64,000 nt of DNA, from assembly GCA_003013855.2 (NCBI GenBank), contig ML058337.1, positions 6,510,001 through 6,574,000 of the forward strand, read 5' to 3'. The translations under genes were made by a program, and so were the position numbers. Positions 10,471 through 20,011 of this stretch are shown here, in pieces (the first letter of the stretch is position 1; each line of letters opens with the position of its first letter). Source of the stretch: Liriodendron chinense (taxonomy: Eukaryota; Streptophyta; Magnoliopsida; Magnoliales; Magnoliaceae). The notes under the pieces are model-generated. The model was not told where the DNA came from. It saw nothing but the letters and a program-made list of their open reading frames with translations, and did no database searches.

Positions 10471-12610
10471 TGTTAGTACACTTTTCTGTAACATACTAGT
10501 GCACCTTATTTGTCAATCATGTGCGTCCATGTGTTGTAATGTCGGTTGAGCCTTGACAAACTGAAGATTGAATATTCAAGTAGACAAGTATTATCAAAGA
10601 AGAAGAATAGGTAAAAGAGATGCCTTGGTAACCCTAATCCTTAGAACCAAAACAACCGTAAACCTTTAAATAACTTGGACCAACTAGAAAAACCTTTAGT
10701 CATCATCATTAACCTTGGATCATATAGAAAAATATGATAAATTAGGCTAATTAAAGAGGTGAAAATTGCTGTAAACGAAATAGCCAAGACAACAGTTTTC
10801 AAGTGGACTTCGATCAATCGAAGTTAAGTTTCAATAAAACTTCGTTCAATCGGAGAACCAATTCGATCAATCGAACATATATGTCAGCAACTTGCTAAAC
10901 TCTCTAGATAATTCTTCAATCCATCCAACAGATCACTTCGATCAATCGAAATTGATTTTTCGATTGATCGAACATATGCCTAGTAACTTCATAAACTCTC
11001 TGGACAGTTTTCTGATCAATCGAAGTGGGATCTTCGATCCATTAAAGATACCTCCGATCAATAGAAGGATATCTCCGATCAATCGAAGTTGCTTGAATAT
11101 GCTTGTTTTTTACCGTTGGAGATTTATCAATAAAAGTGAGGGAGTTCATTTTTGGGCTTAAGAGGGGAATTTTTAGGATTTAGAAAGTCACTATTATTGA
11201 AGACCATTTGGAGCTCTAATCTTAACCCATTGTAAGTCATTCTCCTTGTGATTCATCATAAGCTTGGAGCAATAAAAGCTCAAATGAGAATGAACTTGTT
11301 CCTTCTTGATTCTTAGGAGTTTAGACACCTTGATAATTGGTAGAATCTTGGTCTAAACATCATTTGGGAATCCAAATAGGTGTATTCCTCTAGGAAACCC
11401 ATTTTCTACTAGTTATAGATGATTCACCACCTCTTAGCACCTTAGGCATCTTCGTTGGAGCATCATATGCAAGGGAGCTGATCGTTGGAGCTGGAGCATT
11501 GACAACGCAACAACATTAGTAATCGGGGGAGCTAATTGAAGCACGGAAGAGCGGAGATCAAGCAACCCAAAGCAGCGCATCAACGGGGCTCAATTCTGAC
11601 AAGTAAGGTTATCAATTGTAGAGTCTAACATGCTCTTTCCTAGTGGAGAATTGAGTGTAGAGTATGATTGCAAACTCGATAGATTCGGTTGTAGGACCTA
11701 GGCTTGGTTGTAGGGCCGAATCAAGTATCCAAGTGGGGAGCCTCTGGTGGGAATATACGTTAGGTTCGGTTGTAAGACCTTGGCTCGTTGCAAAGCCTAA
11801 AATCATTGAGGTTCGGTTGTAGGAGATTGACTCATGAGTGGAGTCTAAATTGTGGTTCGGTTATAGGACCTTGGCTCTCGAGGAGAGCCTAAATTGTCAA
11901 GTCTCCAAAGGGGTGCCACCGATACGGCTGTGTAAGTAGTCCACTGACACGGGTGCATACGTATAGGTTCAATTGTGGGATCTAGTTCTTATGTAGGATT
12001 GTAAGGTAGGGAAGATCCTATTTAAATTCCTAGATTATGAGGTGAACCTGCCTTAAAATCCTCTGGTGAATTCCAGTGTACTCAAGGGGTGAGTATGACA
12101 ATCGGGAGTGGAGTAGATAAGTAATCGAACCACTATACATTACTGTGTTTGTGAGGTTTTTGAGCACATTGTTATTCTAGCATTGTATGTTTAATTGGTT
12201 ATTATGAATGCTTGAATGGAATGTATGCTATATACTTGATCGGTAGATTCACATACACAAGTTGTAGTTTCACTTCTAGACTAGTTATTTGATTGCTTAA
12301 TCATTTGTAGTCTAGACCTTGCATTTAGATTATGAGCTTGATTAGTAAAATCATTTGATAATCTATGTGCTTAGGCTAGGTAGCTTAATTGCTTATTTAT
12401 ATGCTAGTCTTTGTGATTGGACCCACTTAGGCTTGGAAGCCAAAGCGTTCTTGCTTACTTAGCTTGTATTGTTAGATTAATATAAGTAGGATTTTTTCTT
12501 TTTAAAAAGGTCCTAATCCCCCCTCTAGGACTTGGCCACAGTTCTAATTGCTCCGCCAAGCTTCCACGTATAGCATAAGGTGTCATGTTAGATGATCTGA
12601 CGCAATTTTA
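10471..12610 (+). mobile_element. Solo LTR of family B, + orientation
   Basis: It starts TGTTAGTACACTTTTCTG and ends ACGCAATTTTA (a mutated form of the ..TTTCA end seen in the inverted copy at 15002-16959). GAGAT flanks it at 10466-10470 and 12611-12615. It is 2,140 bp long and has no coding capacity. A block of TTCGATCAATCGAA-type palindromes lies at 10808-11091. A run of GGTTCGGTTGTAGGACCT-like minisatellite units lies at about 11680-11890. Near the end are GGTCCTAATCCCCCCTCTAGG and similar segments. It inserted precisely at the purine tract/LTR junction of element A. Confidence 0.85.
10808..11091. repeat. Palindromic TTCGATCAATCGAA cluster in LTR B
   Basis: About eight occurrences of TTCGATCAATCGAA or one-mismatch variants (CTCCGATCAATCGAAG, TCGATTGATCGA) lie within 280 bases. 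Each is a near-perfect inverted repeat. The inverted family member carries a different version (TCCGATTGATCGGA) at the corresponding place. Confidence 0.9.
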
Positions 12611-12671
12611 GAGATTGTCGGGGATGTCTTCAATCTTGACATAGAGAGGGCTTCAGGAAACCAACGAGAAC

Positions 12672-13043
12672 TGTTAGGACCTCAGCCTTACTGGTCCAAC
12701 TAGTTGAGCTAAAAGCTTAAGCTGTTAGCTAAAGGCGAAACAATAGTTTTATAGCCAAGATCGATATATATTATATATATCGGTGTAATTGTTCATTCAC
12801 GGTTGGGGTGCTGGCCCATACCAATAATCTCCCCCAATGTCACCACCCGCTGTGACTCGAACCCTCGACCTACTAGGCTCTGATACCACTTGTTAGGACC
12901 TTGGCCCTATTGTTCCAACCAGTTGAGTTAAAAGCTTAGGCTGTTAGCCAAAGGCGGAACAATAGTTTTATAGCCAAGTTGGGGGATCGATATATGTCGG
13001 TGTAACGGTTTATTCACGGTTGGGGTGTTGACCCATACCAACA
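12672..13043 (-). mobile_element. TRIM element in the 3' LTR of element A
   Basis: Two direct terminal repeats (12672-12826, 155 bp; 12891-13043, 153 bp) start TGTTAGGACC and end CCATACCAAYA. The 64-bp interior reads, on the minus strand, a primer site GTGGTATCAGAGC directly after one repeat and a purine tract TTGGGGGAGAT before the other. This fits a terminal-repeat retrotransposon in miniature in minus orientation. Flanks are AGAAC (12667-12671) and GGAAC (13044-13048), a 5-bp target duplication with one mismatch. It has no coding sequence and would depend on other elements' enzymes. Confidence 0.93.
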
Positions 13044-13094
13044 GGAACTGTCTTGGATGAGCTTCTGGAATCTGGACTGTTGCATCTGTTGAAG

Positions 13095-13095
<1 letters not shown>

Positions 13096-13154
<59 letters not shown>

Positions 13155-13183
13155 GGCACTTGACGACTGTATAGGATGCCTAA

Positions 13184-13214
<31 letters not shown>
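13096..13214. repeat. Two (GT)n microsatellites in a duplicated unit
   Basis: (GT)n runs at about 13097-13152 and 13187-13214 flank a repeated TAGGGCACTTGACG..CTGTATAGGATGCCTAAA segment. The 5' LTR has only GGGGTGTAAGGTG here, so the expansion occurred after insertion. Confidence 0.9.
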
Positions 13215-13710
13215 AGGGCACTTGACGGACTGTATAGGATGCCTAAAATTTCTCTGATATTTTTCTTTAACTCTCTGGATAGTATTTGGCTCTATAGGGC
13301 GCTCGATGATGCGTGAACTGTATAGGTCGGTTGCGTAGTTTTGCACAGGATTTGTTTCTAATCTTGGTTTTATGCTATTTAAAGGGGTGAAATGCGGGAT
13401 TAGGGTAATACATGGAGTCCTACACATGTTTAAGAGGTTGATGGAGTTTTAGGGTGAGAGAAAGAGTTAGGGTTAGCTTGGGTTTCTCTTGTGGGGCTTA
13501 GATCCGAGTAAGTTTTCTTCACATCTCTTGTTACTTCTAATTTTCATAGTGGATTCACTTTGTGCCGTGGTTTCTTACTTGTGAGGGGTTTTTCCACGTA
13601 AACTTCTGATTGCCTTCTTGTGTGTGTTGAATATTGGTTAATCATTGTGATTATCTCGTTTGATTTCTCACTTCCGTTGTAGGCCGATCTCTTTCCTTCC
13701 CAACAAGTAG

Positions 13711-14996
13711 GTTAATATTATTCTTTGACTTTATCAAATCCTTTTTTCCCCCCAAAGTAATCCATATACAAATTGATGTCTCCCTATTGAAAGTTCTCAC
13801 TTTTTATTCGATTTTATCGAAAAATGGCAGCCATCAATAATATATTTGTATATCCCTCAAAAGTTTTTCTTATTATAAGAACAAATAGTTTTATTTTGAA
13901 AAAAAAAAAAACATGTCTAATTCAGTTTGACAAAAAAGGGGTTTTTTACTTATCTTATGAAATATACAGACTTTTAATGATTTAGCAAGTTTAAGTTGGA
14001 ACTTTTTTTTCCTTTTCTTTTCAGAAAACAGAGTTTTGCTAACTATGGCCGGTCGGGCCAGGTTGGCAGCCGTTATCATTGAAGCACATCCAATCTAGAC
14101 CCAGCCTACTTAATTATGGGCCTTAGAACTCATGACCAAGTGCAGCCCGTCGCCTTGGTGGGCCACCATTTCACTTGGTCCCATGGGGGCTCCCATTTTG
14201 ACCATTCGTCCACTCAAATGGAATGGAAATATGCGTGATTGCCTAGTGGGCTGAGTAATTTCTTGAAGAGGAAAGCTTTGATGCTCTTGGAAGAGTGATG
14301 GATGATACACATACACTTAAAAGTTGCATATGTGGTTTAAAAGTAATTAAAATTAAACTCTTTCAATTATGGGTCCCATATTCCATGACCCAAAAGTTAA
14401 TGACTACTTACTCAAAACTGCACAAACTGACAGTCGCACCTTTGATCGAGTCAACTGCAATTTCAACAGAGTTTCAGTTGACCTGAAGATCACAAGGAGT
14501 TTCGGTCTACCTGTGATTTCATGGTTGACCGAAGTCTCCTATTGTATAGAATACAAGGCATCCTGCACACTAGTTAAACTTTTTTGAATATCTGATTATT
14601 GGAGATATTTATTCCACCATTAAAAATGAAAAATAACCAAAGCGTGTCCAGAAATCAGAGGTCAGGATTGTCCAACCAATCTCTTTTTTTAGATGGACTC
14701 AACAACAGGTAATTCCACATTTTAATCCATTCAGTTTAAGCTCACGTATGCAAGTTTACAATTTCTTACTACCTGCGTATCAAATATCATAACCTGCTAG
14801 CAGAGTACCAAATAACAGGGCTTTCACAAGGGAGTGACTACTCCGAGAGTGGGTCCAACACCTTTTTAACTATCCAAAATTACATAGACGGGTGGGATGC
14901 TCCACCCACGTTCAGTTGGGCAACAACCTATCTTTCATTGCGTGGGTCCTGTTCGTAACGTCTGTCCCACCATTAGTTGAGTGTAGGGCCACTGTA
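13711..14996. other. Unassigned region
   Basis: No gene or complete element is recognised. It is AT-rich with a poly-A/T stretch near 13900. A short block at 14440-14545 carries GTTGACC/GGTTGACCGAAG wording like that in several LTRs of this window, so it may be an old LTR fragment. Confidence 0.45.
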
Positions 14997-15001
14997 CTTT
15001 A

Positions 15002-16959
15002 TGAAATTGCGTTGGGTAGTTTAACACGACACCCTATGCATACACATGCGGAAGCTTAAAGAGCAACTAGAATTATGGCTAAACCTATAGGAGAGGGGTG
15101 ATTAGGACCTTTTTAAAACTCTTTTCGCCTACTTAAACAATTCAACAAATTAAACTACATAAGTGATTAACACTTCGGCTTCCAAGCCTAAGTGAGTTCA
15201 ATCAAAAGACTAGCAAATGATAAGTGCAATTAGCAACCTAGTCTAAACAACTCATGTGGACTACAGAGGATGGATCAAGAAATGCTCAAGTCAACATGAG
15301 GTAGTGAAAGTACATATTGTGAGTGTGGATGTGCCTATCAAGTGCTTAGCATGCATTCCTAACTAAGCATTCATAATTAACCAATTAAACTCAATGCATA
15401 AAGAGAAATGTGTTCAAGAACAATCACAAACACAAGGATGTATAGTGGTTCGACTATTTGTCTACTCCACTCCCGGTTCAAGTACTCAACCCCTTTGAGC
15501 ACACCGGCATTCACTGGAGAGTTTAAATCTGGTTCCTCCCAACCAAGGTGTTTTAATTCGGATCCACCCAACCGGGGAGTTTACAGGTTCCTCCCAACCT
15601 ACACGTTTGCACCCGTGTTGGTGGCTCCCCCTTGGAGACTTTGTTTAGGCCCGACTAACGTGCCAAGGAACGGCTGACGTCCCTAGATTTTATGCCCAAC
15701 TAATAGGCCAAGGATCGGCTAACGACCCTAGTTCGAGTTTATCAAACAAAGTCTACACTCAACTCCCACAGGGAATTGAGTGGATGAACTCCTAATAAGA
15801 CAACCTTACTTGTCGGATTGAGCCCCTTTGTAGCGCCGCTTTGGGTTGCTTTTTCTCACTCTCCCGTGCTTGAATCAGCTCCTTTTGTGCTCCCTCGATC
15901 TCTGACGCTGCCGCTTTGCCAAGGCTTCAGCTCCAAGATCAGCTACCTTGCATGTGATGCTCCATTGGAGATGCCCAAGGTGCTAGGGAGGGTAGGTTTG
16001 AGATCTCTACAACTTATGAGAATGGGTTGCCTAGAGAGTCTCACCTACAACGATCTCATCATAGAGTATTGGATATGAATATGACTATCAAGATCAATCC
16101 AATCTCTAGAGATCAAAAGAGGGACAAGTGCATCTTCTTCTTGAGCTTTGAATACTCCATACTTGTGATGAATCACAAGGAAGATCACTTGTTTGGGTTA
16201 GGAATAGGGCTCTTAATGATCTTCAACAATGGTAGCTCTTATCTCCTCAAAATCCCCTCTCCTTGCTCAAAAACAAATCCCCCTCTTTAAATAGATTTTC
16301 TTCCAATGGTAAAAAACGGGCAGATTCGCGCATCTCCGATTGATCGGAAAAAGGTCCGATTGATCGTAGACCAGTCCGATTGATCGAAGACACGTCCGAT
16401 TGATAAAAAATCTATCCAGTGAAGTCTCTGGAAGATATTCCGATTGATCGGAACACTGTCCGATTGATCGGACTGACCCCTTCCGATGGATCGGAAGACT
16501 GTCCGATTGATCGGAAATATGTCCAGTAGATTTTCAAGATTGCTGGAACAATTTCCGATTGATCGGAACTTCTGTCCGATTGATCAAAGTCCTATCGGAG
16601 CCAACGTCCGATTGATCGGAGATCAATCGAAAACTGCTGTTTGAGCTGTTTTGATTATAGCAGCTTCCACCTCTTTAATTAGTCTAACTTATCATGTTTT
16701 TCATGGAGTTCTAAGACTAATAATGATGACTAAGGGTATACCTAGTTGGTCCAAATCATTTAAGAGGTTATGGGTTAGGTTTTGGTCAAGGCAAGGCACA
16801 CAAAGGCATCACTTTTACCTGTTTCTTCTTCCTTGATACATCTGATCCATCTTGAGTCTTGAGTCTTCGTCTTCATTAAGCTCAACCGACACTAGACTCA
16901 CTGACCTAAGTAATTGACAAACAAGGTGCACTAGTATGCCACAGAAAAGTGCACTAACA
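15002..16959 (-). mobile_element. Solo LTR of family B, inverted copy
   Basis: Read on the minus strand it starts TGTTAGTGCACTTTTCTG at 16959 and ends ACGCAATTTCA at 15002. It is flanked by a perfect 5-bp duplication CTTTA (14997-15001 and 16960-16964). At 1,958 bp it aligns along its length with 10471-12610 (shared GTCGGTTGAGC, AGGTCCTAATC and GCTTGGAAGCC blocks). No proteins are encoded, which with TG..CA ends and a target duplication is the definition of a solo LTR. A non-coding LARD-type element is the alternative. Confidence 0.88.
16326..16632. repeat. Palindromic TCCGATTGATCGGA cluster
   Basis: Roughly ten occurrences of TCCGATTGATCGGA or close variants lie in 300 bases of the inverted family-B LTR, spaced irregularly at 20-40 bases. 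Each unit is an inverted repeat around the central TGAT. Confidence 0.92.
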
Positions 16960-16964
16960 CTTTA

Positions 16965-17199
16965 TACATGCCATCAGATCGAGAATCATCAGGATGAAAA
17001 TAATCCTTACTATTCTAGCACTTAGGTGGGCAGCACAAGATTACAGGCGTGACTGTACATTGTTTTTTATGATGAGGCCCACATGAGTTTGGGATTGGTG
17101 TGATATTTGGAGTCAAGGTGAAATATTAGGTGATGGATATAATGGACGGCATGGATCTTATCCAGATCAAGTCGTTCGCCCCACAGAAGCAGTATGCAC
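16965..17199. other. Unassigned spacer between LTRs
   Basis: It lies between two LTRs and contains nothing recognisable beyond GGGCCCAC-like wording typical of this genome's miniature repeats. Confidence 0.4.
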
Positions 17200-17932
17200 T
17201 GTTGGGTGCGTTTCACACAAGCCTTAGGATCTCGCCCCCCAATGCACTAGAAATTATGGACTATAATAATGCAATAATCAAGAATAAAACATCAACCACA
17301 CGACACAATGAGTTTTTATGTGGAAAACCCTCGAAAGAGGTAAAAACCACGGGACCTAGTCCAGATCAACAATCCACTATGAAGTAGAGCGTTGCAACCG
17401 ATCACAAGCACACACCGCTTGGTTCAAACCTCCTTCACCCACGTAGGGATGGATAAACAACAAGAGAACTATGAAAAATAGGAGAATCTCACCGATCACG
17501 AGGACGTAGAAGCGCTGAGACGACAGTTGTGGAGAAGAACTCCTCTTCAAGCAACTTCTCCCTTTTACAAGCTTCCTCTCTATCTCTTTTCTCTTTCTCT
17601 CTTCCTCTTTTTCTCTCTCTCTCTCTCACCTTTGACGTGAAAACACCTTAATGGGATTACCTAATCCCGATTTGAAACCTCTTAAGTAAGAAACTGGAGC
17701 AATTAGAACCCAAATAGGAAACTGCGTATAAGCAGTCCGCGTCGGGTCGGGCGCCCGGTCACCAGACCGTCGGGCACCCCCCCAAGCCAAAAAATAGTCC
17801 AGCGAGCTTAGAAGAAAAAATTCTGAATATCGAGCGCCCGATCACCTTGATCGTCGGGTGCCTAACTGTTGTAAAAATAGTCCAGCAATAAACGCCTCAT
17901 CTGAGTGAATTTCGGCCGCCCGACCACACTCA
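17200..17932 (-). mobile_element. Probable solo copia LTR, minus orientation
   Basis: On the minus strand it would start TGAGTGTGGTCGG at 17932 and end GAAACGCACCCAACA at 17200. The segment with GTCCCGTGG, ACCTCTTTCGAGGG and TTTTCCACATAAA near the end is typical of copia LTR ends. A CT microsatellite lies at 17597-17630 and GCGCCCGGTCACC/CGTCGGGC inverted motifs at 17740-17925. TGCAC directly precedes it and recurs 3 bases beyond its far end, so the target duplication is not exact. Confidence 0.6.
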
Positions 17933-18207
17933 GGTTGCACCATCTCTCCTTTTGACTGAGGAGGAAAACCTCATCATGCACAACCCTCACACCAACCTTT
18001 GGTGTAGGGAACCATGCAACAAAAATCTTTGTGAGGCCACGGTGATGTCCAAATGTCCAATCCTTTGCATCTGTTACTAATGCTAGTTCATGTTCGCAAG
18101 TGATCCCAAGTCTAAAGCTGAAGTCTGTAAACACTGTAGGAAAGAGTGGAGAAAGACCAGCTATCCCTGCGAGGACCTAGCTAGAGATGGAAGGTCCTAG
18201 TAGGGGC

Positions 18208-18512
18208 TCTGTGGGGCCTACCAAGATGTATGTGTTTTATCCACACCGTCCAAGTAATGAGTCCAAATAGAAGGAAGATCTAAGACTCAAGTGAGTCACA
18301 CTACAGAAACAATGGAGATTTAACACCTACCATTGAAAATTTCAAGAGGCCAAATAAGTTTTGGATCAAGCTGATATTTATGTTTTCCCTTCATCCAGCA
18401 TTGTGCGACCTAACAAACAGGTTGGATGGAAAATAAACATTGGCCCTAGGAAGATCTCAATGACGCGCATTGCTGTCTGAACTGCTTCCTATGTTGTGGT
18501 GCACTTGAGCTT
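18208..18512. mobile_element. MITE family 1, truncated copy
   Basis: Family wording is present in order: GGGGCCTACCAAGATGTATGTG, CCACACCGTCCAAG, TTTTGGATCAAGCTGATATTTATG, AACAGGTTGGATGGAAAATAAAC and GTTGTGGTGCACTTGAGC. The 3' end is cut off at the junction with a SINE-like sequence. Confidence 0.7.
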
Positions 18513-18670
18513 CTTTTTTTATTTATTATTTCTTTTCAATACACGCACTCGCACCTCCGCACACCCATGCACTCACACAACAATGAGTACTCGACCCATG
18601 ATCTCGTGTTGAAACTCTTATGAGTCTATCAAGGAGGCATGAGCAAGACCCGCACTTGAGTCTTCTATTC
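18513..18670 (-). mobile_element. tRNA-derived SINE-like sequence
   Basis: On the minus strand it has an A-box-like CTCAAGTGCGGG (18649-18660), then GAGTTTCAACACGAGATCATG, then a B-box-like GGGTCGAGTACTC (18585-18597). It is followed by a GTGTGAGTGCATGGGTGTG-type body and an A-rich tail (about 18513-18537). The same GTTTCAACAYGAGG..GGTYGAGTACC wording recurs at 43990-44110 and, with a better A box, at 38041. No full tRNA fold is preserved. Confidence 0.6.
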
Positions 18671-18739
18671 GCCTCTTTTTTAGATCAAGACCCACATTAG
18701 AGCCTTCTATCTGCCTCTTTTTTTTTTTTTTTTTTTTTA

Positions 18740-19489
18740 ACTCATCACCAAAAATGATATGTCAATGACTATTTCATGGATCAACTGTTCCAAAGAAGAC
18801 TGGTCGGGGTTGGAAGTGATCTGGACCATTAGGACCGTAAAATGGTCGTATCTGGTAATCCGAAATGAGTTTCTAGACATATAATATGTGATTTTGGGGT
18901 AACTCGAGCTACTTAAGCCAACCGACCTACTATGTCGGGTTGCCCAAGCCAGAATTGAGAGATTCGACCCGCTTGTCGGTCGTTAGCCTAGTTTTATTTT
19001 GATTTTACTACTTATAGTACGTTTTTTTTATCATATCTTTTGATCCGTAAGGTTTTAGAATTCTTGCCCAATATGGAAAGAGCTTAGAAAAGTGTGTAGA
19101 ACCACGTGGTTGGGCCAGATTGAAAACTTTCAATTTTTGACCGAAAACCATGAGTTATAGTAGGAGTGAGAGACTTCTATAAATAGTAAGTTTACTATTT
19201 ATAGTAAGTCAAGGTTTTCTAGAAGTTTGAGTTTGAGTTGAAGTCTGATACTTCTCACTAAGGTTTAGTTTATTATTTAAAGCATTGTAGAGATGATTTT
19301 ATTTATTCAATCAATTATTCAATATTTTTTAGAAATTATTTCCTTTTATCTTCTCATGGTTACGAGGAATACCTTGTTTATTCAAGATACCTACCCGGTG
19401 AGGAAGACGGTGATTGACCTCCCACATCCTCCCTGGGTCACGATTGTAGTTAGGTCTTGGTAGGTAGGGTTGGTGCCCAATCTATCGAA
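18740..19489 (+). other. Possible LTR fragment
   Basis: There is no coding sequence. A TATA box (TATAAATAG, 19178-19186) lies in a context like a gypsy LTR promoter, with GGTTACGAGG..CCTTGTTTATTCAAG and CTCCCTGGGTCACGATTG further down. No second copy or target duplication is seen, so this is a guess from composition. Confidence 0.35.
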
Positions 19490-20004
19490 GCGGATTGCAT
19501 ACTGAGTAAACTCTGTCGAGTCCACTGTATTTTATGCATTTTGTCCACTGTCCATCCATTTTAGAAGATAATTCTACAGCTTCAGACAAAAAAAAAAAAA
19601 AAAAAAGCATATCCAAAGCTCAAGTGAACCACACGACATGTAATAGTGTGACTTGAAGGTCTACCACTAAAAAGTTCTTGGGGCCACAGAAGTTCTGGAT
19701 CAAGCTAATATTTGTGTTCTCCATTCATCCATGTCTATGTGATCTTATGAACATGTTGTATACAAATAAACGTCCCTGGGAAGGTTTCAACGATGGAAAT
19801 CATTATTCCCATTGTTTCCTATGGTATGGTCCACTTGAACTTTGGATATGCTTCAATTTTGGGCTCAACCCTTAAAATGAGTTGGAAAAATAGATGGACG
19901 GCTTGGATAAACCACATAAATTCATGGTGGGCCCAACTAGTGTTTACTCAGTATGATAAGTGCCTACTGAGTAACCCAGTACACAATCCGATTTCCCAAT
20001 CCGC
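19490..20004. mobile_element. MITE family 1 core with different termini
   Basis: The core matches the family (AAGCATATCCAAAGCTCAAG, TTCTGGATCAAGC, CATTGTTTCCTATGGTATGGTCCA). The ends differ from the 22259-22894 copy: GCGGATTGCATACTGAGTAAAC on the left is inverted on the right, with extra sequence in between, ending CCCAATCCGC. An 18-base poly-A interrupts the left part (about 19589-19606). Confidence 0.72.
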
Positions 20005-20011
20005 GTACAAC

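Larger units (their letters stand above)
12616..13705 (+). repeat. 3' LTR of copia element A
   Basis: It starts TGTCGGGGATGTC and ends CCCAACA, followed by the AGTAG target duplication. Compared with the 5' LTR it has gained a TRIM (12672-13043) and two GT microsatellite expansions (13096-13152 and 13187-13214) that flank a duplicated TAGGGCACTTGACG..CTGTATAGGATGCC segment. A TATA-like box is present at 13376-13384. Confidence 0.92.
8394..13710 (+). mobile_element. Copia element A, gag-protease only, with 5-bp target duplication
   Basis: AGTAG at 8394-8398 and again at 13706-13710 flanks a complete LTR pair: 5' LTR 8399-9040 and 3' LTR 12616-13705, both starting TGT and ending CCCAACA. A tRNA-Met-type primer site follows the 5' LTR and a purine tract precedes the 3' LTR. 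The original internal region is only 9041-10470 plus the 5 bases 12611-12615. It encodes gag and the protease but no integrase, reverse transcriptase or RNase H. Two later insertions sit inside: a solo LTR (10471-12610) and a TRIM (12672-13043). Its LTRs share wording (TTTGTGCCGTGG, CCACGTAAA) with the copia LTR at 40471-41030. Confidence 0.93.

Noticed and set aside
10471..12610. Region B as the 3' LTR of element A
   Set aside because: Element A's own 3' LTR, matching its 5' LTR, is at 12616-13705 with an AGTAG duplication. Region B belongs to a different family found again at 15002-16959.
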